Shown here: positions 5,801 to 5,876 of the stretch, piece after piece | Numbering within the stretch: position 1 is the first letter of the stretch | How the letters are laid out: each line of letters opens with the position of its first letter | Assembly (NCBI GenBank): GCA_016303225.1 | Contig: JAEDMC010000169.1 | Span: forward strand, 1-5,876 | Length of the DNA: 5,876 bases | From: Kiritimatiellia bacterium | GTDB lineage: Bacteria > Verrucomicrobiota > Kiritimatiellia > RFP12 > UBA1067 | Reading direction: 5' to 3' | The notes under the pieces: model-generated | Told to the model about the DNA's origin: nothing | The model's database searches: none | The model's input: the letters and a program-made list of their open reading frames with translations, nothing else | Program-made: the position numbers and the translations under genes

Positions 5801-5876
5801 ATGATCAAATATCAGATGTTCATTGCGGTGGCGCTGCTCGTCGGAGTGGCGATCGGGTATTTCGTCAAGGACGAGC
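5801..5876 (+). CDS. Membrane-anchored or exported protein, N-terminal fragment (3' end outside window)
   Basis: Twenty-five residues are visible before the window ends. The sequence has a short n-region (MIKYQ), then one hydrophobic segment (residues 6-22, MFIAVALLVGVAIGYFV) followed by charged KDE. This looks like an uncleaved signal anchor or a single transmembrane helix with the rest of the protein outside the membrane; the Gly-x-x-x-Gly spacing (15-19) is typical of membrane helices. No signal-peptidase site is obvious in what is visible. Such N-termini are found, among others, on periplasmic adaptor proteins of efflux pumps, but too little is present to name a family. ATG 5801 is preferred over the in-frame ATG at 5816 because it keeps the polar n-region and sits just after the promoter box. 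There is no strong Shine-Dalgarno sequence, only GGA immediately upstream. Confidence 0.65.
   Translation, partial: MIKYQMFIAVALLVGVAIGYFVKDE

Overview
The window is GC-rich, with strong G/C bias at third codon positions, and almost fully coding. All six genes lie on the + strand. Gaps between them are only 4 to 36 nt, so there is no long non-coding stretch. A lipoprotein with LVIVD-type beta-propeller repeats and an exported double-hydrolase protein, together with AT-rich extended -10 boxes in a GC-rich background, suggest an uncultured Gram-negative bacterium. My best guess is the Verrucomicrobiota/Kiritimatiellota (PVC) group. This taxonomic guess is inference and has low confidence, because no rRNA or marker gene is present.

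Layout: (1) 1-531, the C-terminal part of a TPR-like helical repeat protein, cut by the window edge. (2) 561-2483, a 640-residue secreted, probably lipid-anchored, LVIVD-repeat protein rich in cysteine, with its own promoter. (3) 2517-3200, a FlbD/SwrD-like N-terminal domain joined through a Lys/Ala/Pro-rich, histone H1-like linker to an unrecognised C-terminal domain. (4) 3205-5196, a secreted fusion of a serine beta-lactamase/PBP-type domain with an alpha/beta-hydrolase (sugar-esterase-like) domain. (5) 5201-5764, the house-cleaning nucleotide pyrophosphatase RdgB. (6) 5801 to the window end, the first 25 residues of a membrane-anchored protein.

Transcription: an almost identical 11-bp box, TATGGTATAAT (TATGGTAAAAT in the third copy), sits in each of the three gaps longer than 25 nt and in neither of the two 4-nt gaps. 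It reads as an extended -10 promoter. This predicts units of gene 2 alone (or read-through from gene 1), genes 3-4-5 as one operon, and gene 6 onward. For genes 2 and 6 the box is so close to the ATG that the mRNA would be leaderless or nearly so. Gene 3 instead has a short leader with a clear Shine-Dalgarno sequence. I saw no intrinsic terminator.

I see no CRISPR array, mobile element, tRNA or rRNA, and no clear defence system. The points most worth a second look are the repeated promoter box with leaderless starts, the FlbD-like/H1-like chimera and the two-active-site hydrolase fusion.
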